The position numbers and the translations under genes were made by a program. DNA of 64,000 nt, from the NCBI RefSeq assembly GCF_035917995.1, contig NZ_CP109131.1, forward strand, positions 4,898,001 through 4,962,000, in the 5' to 3' direction. The DNA comes from Streptosporangium sp. NBC_01755. Its GTDB lineage: Bacteria; Actinomycetota; Actinomycetes; Streptosporangiales; Streptosporangiaceae. The notes below the pieces were generated by a model that saw only the letters and a program-made list of their open reading frames with translations, did no database searches and was not told the origin of the DNA. Shown in pieces: positions 60,520-64,000 of this stretch; the stretch's first letter is position 1; each line of letters begins with the position of its first letter.

Positions 60520-60906
60520 TCATCCGCCGCTGCCGTAGGGGCGGGTGATGATCTCCAGGTTGTGGTGGTTCGGGTCCTCGAAGTAGAGGCCGCGGCCGCC
60601 GTCGTGGTGGTTGATCTGCCCGACCTGCCGGTGGAAGGGGTCGGCGTAGTAGGTGATGCCGGCCTGCTGGATCCGTCCGAAGATGACGTCGAACTCCTTC
60701 TCGGAGACCAGGAAGGCGTAGTGCTGGGTGGCGATCCGGTCCTCGTGGCTGTCGGCGAAGTCCAGGGTGACGCCGTTGCCGGTCGCCACCGGGATGAAGG
60801 GGCCGTAGGGGGCCCCGACCTCAAGGCCCAGGACGCCTGCCAGGAACTCGGCGGACGCCTTCTTGTCGCGGGCCGCCACGATGGTGTGGTTCAACTCAAC
60901 TGACAT
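60520..60906 (-). CDS. VOC-family (glyoxalase/dioxygenase fold) protein
   Basis: 128 residues. LNHTIVAARDKKASAEFLAG and YFEDPNHHNLEIITRP are the two beta-alpha-beta-beta-beta halves of the vicinal-oxygen-chelate fold; His in LNHTIV, His in TQHYAFLV and Glu in NLEI fit a three-residue metal site. Family members include glyoxalases, dioxygenases and antibiotic-binding proteins; no substrate can be read here. GAAGGATTCC before the ATG. It is convergent with the nitronate monooxygenase remnant. Confidence 0.85.
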   Translation of the reverse strand: MSVELNHTIVAARDKKASAEFLAGVLGLEVGAPYGPFIPVATGNGVTLDFADSHEDRIATQHYAFLVSEKEFDVIFGRIQQAGITYYADPFHRQVGQINHHDGGRGLYFEDPNHHNLEIITRPYGSGG

Positions 60907-61034
60907 GCTGGAATCCTTCCCCGAAGCGGACGAGACGGTCGGCCTCTGAGGCTCCTACCCGGCAGCTGGCGTGGCGAGTCGCGTCCATGGCTCGTCCCTC
61001 ACTGCCGGGCCGAACCTTCCTGCGGCTTGGGGGC

Positions 61035-61301
61035 GTGATCGGGGCATCAGAGGACCTCTCCGGCGTCACCTGGCGTAAGAGCAGCCGTACCGGCAACGGC
61101 GGCGCCGACTGCGTGGAAGTGGCGATCGTTCCGGCTGATGTAGCGCTGGCCCCGCACAAGACCGATGCCGACGAGTTATATCTGGTGCGCGACTCCAAGA
61201 ACCCGGACGGCCCGAAGCCGGCCTTCAACGAGCGTGAGTGGCCGGCCTTCATCGGCGGGGTGAAGGACGGTGAGTTCGATCCCACCGTGCTGCGCGACTG
61301 A
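61035..61301 (+). CDS. DUF397 protein without its usual regulator partner
   Basis: 88 residues from a GTG at 61035 (an ATG at 60987 is possible). SGVTWRKSSRTGNGGADCVEVA and VRDSKNPDGPKPAFNEREWPAF plus GVKDGEFD are the DUF397 signature. Such proteins are normally encoded next to an XRE-family DNA-binding protein (as in the BldB/WhiJ-type pairs of Streptomyces) and modulate it. No XRE gene is within reach here, so this is an orphan. The long N-terminal extension is unusual: the domain starts some 10 residues in. Confidence 0.85.
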   Translation: MIGASEDLSGVTWRKSSRTGNGGADCVEVAIVPADVALAPHKTDADELYLVRDSKNPDGPKPAFNEREWPAFIGGVKDGEFDPTVLRD

Positions 61302-61452
61302 CCGGGATTCGGCTGTGGCGGACCGGCTCCACCATCCCGGCTGAGCGGTCGAATTGGCGAAATACCAGCAGATCAGTCTTGGGTTTCGTATCTTCGCGAA
61401 TTGCGGCTGAGGACCGACCGTCGGTGATCGGGGCGGGCTTCACGCGGCGGGG

Positions 61453-62661
61453 CTAGGCTCGCCGGGTCAGCTCGTGGACGCCCTTCAGTAGCCGGTCCAC
61501 GTCGGACTCGTTGGTGTAGGGCGCGATTCCGGCGCGGAGCGCGCCGGTGTCGCCGAGGCCCAGGCGGCGGGAGCACTCCAGCGCGTAGAAGTGGCCGGCG
61601 GGCGCGTTGACGCCGCGTTCGGCCAGGGACAGGTAGGCGTCGGCGGGTCTGACGCGGCCGATGGAGAACAGTGTCGTGGGGGTCCGCCTGCGTGAGGCCG
61701 CGCCGTACGAGGTCACTCCGCCGATCTCGGCCAGACCCGCGTCGAGCCGCCCGAGCATGGCCTCCTCGTGCCGTTCCAGCGCGGCCATCGAGCGGGTCAG
61801 GCGTTCGCGCCGGGTGCCTTCGCCCGGTACGAGACCGGCGAGGAAGTCGACCGTCGCCGTCGTACCGGCGAGCAGCTCGTAGGGGAGGGTGCCCAGCTCG
61901 AAGCGTTCCGGTACCGCGTCGCTGGAGGGGAGCAGCTTGTCCGGGCGGAGGGTCTCCAGCAGCGCGGGGTCGGCGGCGAGCACGCCCAGGTGCGGGCCGA
62001 GGAACTTGTACGGTGAGCAGGCGTAGAAGTCGGCGCCGAGCCCTCCGAGGTCGACCGGGCCATGCGGGGTCAGGTGCACGCCGTCGACGTAGAGCAGCGC
62101 TCCGGCCGCGTGCGTCCGCTCGGCGATCGCCGGGATGTCCGGGCGGGTGCCCAGCAGGTTCGACGCGGCGGTGACGGCCACCAGCCGGGTGCGCTCGGTG
62201 AGCAGGCCGGCGATCGTGGTGACGTCCAGCTCACCGCGCTCCGGATCGAAGTCGGCCCAGCGGACGGTGACCCCGTGTGCCTCGGCGGTCTGCACCCAGG
62301 GCCGGATGTTCGCGTCATGGTCCAGTCTGGTGACCACGACCTCGTCACCGGGACGCCACCCCTTGGCGAGCGTGCGGGCCATGTCGTAGGTGAGCTGCGT
62401 CATGCTCCGGCCGAACACGATGCCGGTCGGCGTGCCGCCGAGCAGGTCGGCCATCGCCCGGCGTGCCTCGACCACGATGCGGTCGGCCCGGCGCTCGGCG
62501 ACGGTTCCGGCACCGCGGTTGGCGACGGCGGCCCGCAGGGTGCCGGCCACGGCGTCCGCCACCTGCTCGGGAACCTGTGAGCCACCCGGCCCGTCGAAGT
62601 GCGCCGCGCCCTCGTCGAGGGCGGGGAAACGCGCCCGTACGGCTGCCACGTCGTATGCCAT
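61453..62661 (-). CDS. cysteine desulfurase-like class V aminotransferase
   Basis: 402 residues. VFGRSMTQLTYDMARTLAKG, LDHDANIRPWVQ, AASNLLGTRPDI, LLYVDGVHLTPHGPVDLG (PLP-binding Asp/His) and YACSPYKFLGPHLGVL, where the Lys forms the Schiff base, are present. The order and motifs fit the cysteine-desulfurase-like branch found in actinobacteria, not the SufS branch: no catalytic-Cys loop is evident near the C-terminus, although NAPAGHFYALECSRR holds a Cys. It may act on another amino acid. GGGAGGTCTG precedes the ATG at 62661. The 213 bases to the next remnant show no gene. Confidence 0.85.
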   Translation of the reverse strand: MAYDVAAVRARFPALDEGAAHFDGPGGSQVPEQVADAVAGTLRAAVANRGAGTVAERRADRIVVEARRAMADLLGGTPTGIVFGRSMTQLTYDMARTLAKGWRPGDEVVVTRLDHDANIRPWVQTAEAHGVTVRWADFDPERGELDVTTIAGLLTERTRLVAVTAASNLLGTRPDIPAIAERTHAAGALLYVDGVHLTPHGPVDLGGLGADFYACSPYKFLGPHLGVLAADPALLETLRPDKLLPSSDAVPERFELGTLPYELLAGTTATVDFLAGLVPGEGTRRERLTRSMAALERHEEAMLGRLDAGLAEIGGVTSYGAASRRRTPTTLFSIGRVRPADAYLSLAERGVNAPAGHFYALECSRRLGLGDTGALRAGIAPYTNESDVDRLLKGVHELTRRA

Positions 62662-62874
62662 CAGACCTCCCTGATCGCTGTCGACCACCGGCGCTCTGTC
62701 CGGCGGCCCGACAGAAAACGGCCCGGTCGTGCGGTCGTAGCCTATCCAGGCTGGTGTTCCGCGGGTTTCCTGGGTAACCCATGTGGGATCTACGGGCGAG
62801 GTCCGTCCTTCCCTTGCGCCGTTCTCGCGCACCGGCGGCTTCACCTGACCGACGCCGCGAGCTGAATCGCTGTC

Positions 62875-63168
62875 GTGCGGCGGGAGCGCTACAGCGACCA
62901 CCCCGTACGCTTCGAGTGCCACCTCACGCCCGCGGGCGTCGAACTGTGCGACGTCCTGATCACGCTCATGAGGTGGGGCGACCGCCACCTGCATCCCGAC
63001 GACCCTCCGGTCCGCTGGCAGCACTCCTGCGGCGAGACCCTCGACGCGATGGTCATCTGCCGCCACTGCGGCGGCGAGGCCCGCGTCGGCGCCCACTCGC
63101 CGACCGGGCGCGGCGTGAGAGCCGGGAACACCCCGCGCACCCAGACCCCTGACCGCGCTGGGCTGTAG
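62875..63168 (+). pseudogene. C-terminal fragment of an HxlR-family regulator
   Basis: The frame gives RRERYSDHPVRFECHLTPAG, then VLITLMRWGDRHLHPDDPPV and CGETLDAMVICRHCGG: the wing, dimerisation helix and C-terminal zinc-like cysteines of an HxlR winged-helix regulator. The N-terminal half with the recognition helix is missing, and an in-frame TGA precedes the fragment. It could be expressed from the GTG at 62875, but without the DNA-binding helices it cannot work as a repressor; decay is more likely. Confidence 0.65.
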
Positions 63169-63196
63169 CCGCTACTTCCGGTGACATGCTTCCTTC

Positions 63197-64000
63197 TTGG
63201 ACCCCAATTTCAGTACCCACCACCTCGAGCTCGGCGACGAGGTCGTGATCAAGCGGTACGCATCGTGGGACCGAGGAGAGCCGCACCGGGAGTGGACCGC
63301 GCTGACGCTCCTGGCCGAATACGCACCTGGTCTCGCGCCCGCACCTATCGAAGCCGCGCTCGACGCCGATCCGCCTGTGATCACGATGAGCAGACTGCCC
63401 GGCCGAGTTCTGCGCGGCACGCTCGCCACCGGCGAGCAGCTCGCCGCGCTCGCCACCGCCCTGAACCTGTTGCACCAGATCCCGGCCCAGGTAGTGGAAG
63501 CCGTCGAGCCTGCTCCCTGGGGACCTGTCGTAGCCGTGGACAAGGTCCGCACCTTGGCAGACAAACAACCCGATCTCGGCGAAGATCTCCTCGTACGGCG
63601 GGCATTCCAAGCGGGCGCCGCCTGGCTGGCCTCCGCCACCCCTGACAAGCTCACCACGAACCCTCTGCCGCCCGTTCTCGGGTTGGCGGACGGGAATCAC
63701 GCGAACGTCCTGTGGGATGATCACGAGCGTCGCGTGTGGCTTATCGACTGGGAAGACTCCGGCCGCAGTGATCGCGCCTTCGAACTTGGCGAGGTAACCG
63801 AGCACATCTCGCGCGTCGACGGCACCCTGAACGCCGAGCGGTTGCTGGCCCACATCGACCTGGCGCCGGGAGAAGCCGAGCGTGTACGGGACTTTCGCCT
63901 CCTGATCGCGCTGGGTTGGTTCCTCCAGCTCGGCCCCGATGGCCCGGCGACACCTCACAACCCCGTCGGCACCTTGGAGCGCCAAGCCGAGAGGGTTCTG
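63197..64000 (+). CDS. APH/choline-kinase-family phosphotransferase, cut by the window end
   Basis: The frame runs open to the last base: 268 codons seen, C-terminus missing. DEVVIKRYASWDRGEPHREW holds the ATP-binding Lys, LADGNHANVLWDDHERRVW has the catalytic Asp and Asn (D-x4-N; the His before Asp is Ala), and LIDWEDSGRSDRAFELGEV has the metal-binding Asp. An in-frame TGA at 63182 and the absence of an ATG leave the TTG at 63197 as start, with no clear ribosome site, so the N-terminus may be eroded. The substrate (aminoglycoside, sugar or amino alcohol) is unknown. Confidence 0.75.
   Translation, partial: MDPNFSTHHLELGDEVVIKRYASWDRGEPHREWTALTLLAEYAPGLAPAPIEAALDADPPVITMSRLPGRVLRGTLATGEQLAALATALNLLHQIPAQVVEAVEPAPWGPVVAVDKVRTLADKQPDLGEDLLVRRAFQAGAAWLASATPDKLTTNPLPPVLGLADGNHANVLWDDHERRVWLIDWEDSGRSDRAFELGEVTEHISRVDGTLNAERLLAHIDLAPGEAERVRDFRLLIALGWFLQLGPDGPATPHNPVGTLERQAERVL

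Overview
The window is chromosomal DNA of a high-GC actinobacterium. GC-rich third codon positions, GTG starts, short GGAGG ribosome sites, a tmRNA whose tag ends in ALAA, an actinobacterial FtsEX/SmpB block, a large NAD-dependent glutamate dehydrogenase and DUF397/DUF4388/roadblock genes fit a filamentous genus, most likely Streptosporangiaceae (Streptosporangium/Nonomuraea-like). That placement is inferred from gene content, not from a marker phylogeny. There is no prophage, IS element, CRISPR array, rRNA or tRNA gene.

Layout. 1-3.0 kb: amino-sugar block (SIS-domain protein, PTS EIIB, EIIA, HPr, beta-N-acetylhexosaminidase lipoprotein) with a DasR-type palindrome before HPr. 3.1-8.9 kb (minus): an apparent operon of a basic repeat protein, a giant CtpI-like P-type ATPase and a 41-residue hydrophobic microprotein. 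9.1-24.3 kb: acyl-CoA dehydrogenase, three HAD hydrolases, acetoacetyl-CoA synthetase, a secreted BBE-type flavin oxidase, the 1626-residue glutamate dehydrogenase and a lipoprotein. 24.4-31 kb: prfB, ftsE-ftsX, smpB, a penicillin-binding-protein-like lipoprotein whose active-site motifs are degenerate, and ssrA. 31-33.5 kb: roadblock/DUF4388/roadblock genes. 33.6-43 kb: glpF-glpK, polysaccharide deacetylase, HtrA-type protease, a broken AMP-ligase remnant, a membrane protein and a fused FadE34-like acyl-CoA dehydrogenase.

43-60.2 kb is the most striking region: a GT-C-like membrane protein, a DUF2613 microprotein, a GT4 glycosyltransferase, a 1398-residue AftD-like arabinofuranosyltransferase, two DUF3068 proteins, a methyltransferase, a second polytopic protein, an acyltransferase-3, and then UbiA-type decaprenyl-phosphate phosphoribosyltransferase, DprE1 and DprE2. 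In mycobacteria the AftD/DUF2613/GT4/methyltransferase/DUF3068/acyltransferase set lies in one region (around Rv0224c-Rv0236c), whereas the donor-making genes lie elsewhere (Rv3790, Rv3791, Rv3806c). Here both halves are together, so the locus reads as a compact system for making a polyprenyl-phosphate arabinose donor and building, methylating and acylating an arabinose-containing surface glycan. DprE1 has Ala where the benzothiazinone-target Cys lies.

60.3-64 kb is a decayed edge: a nitronate monooxygenase remnant, a VOC protein, an orphan DUF397 gene, a cysteine-desulfurase-like enzyme, an HxlR fragment and a phosphotransferase cut by the window end. Short tandem duplications recur across the window; in two pseudogenes removing one repeat unit restores the reading frame.
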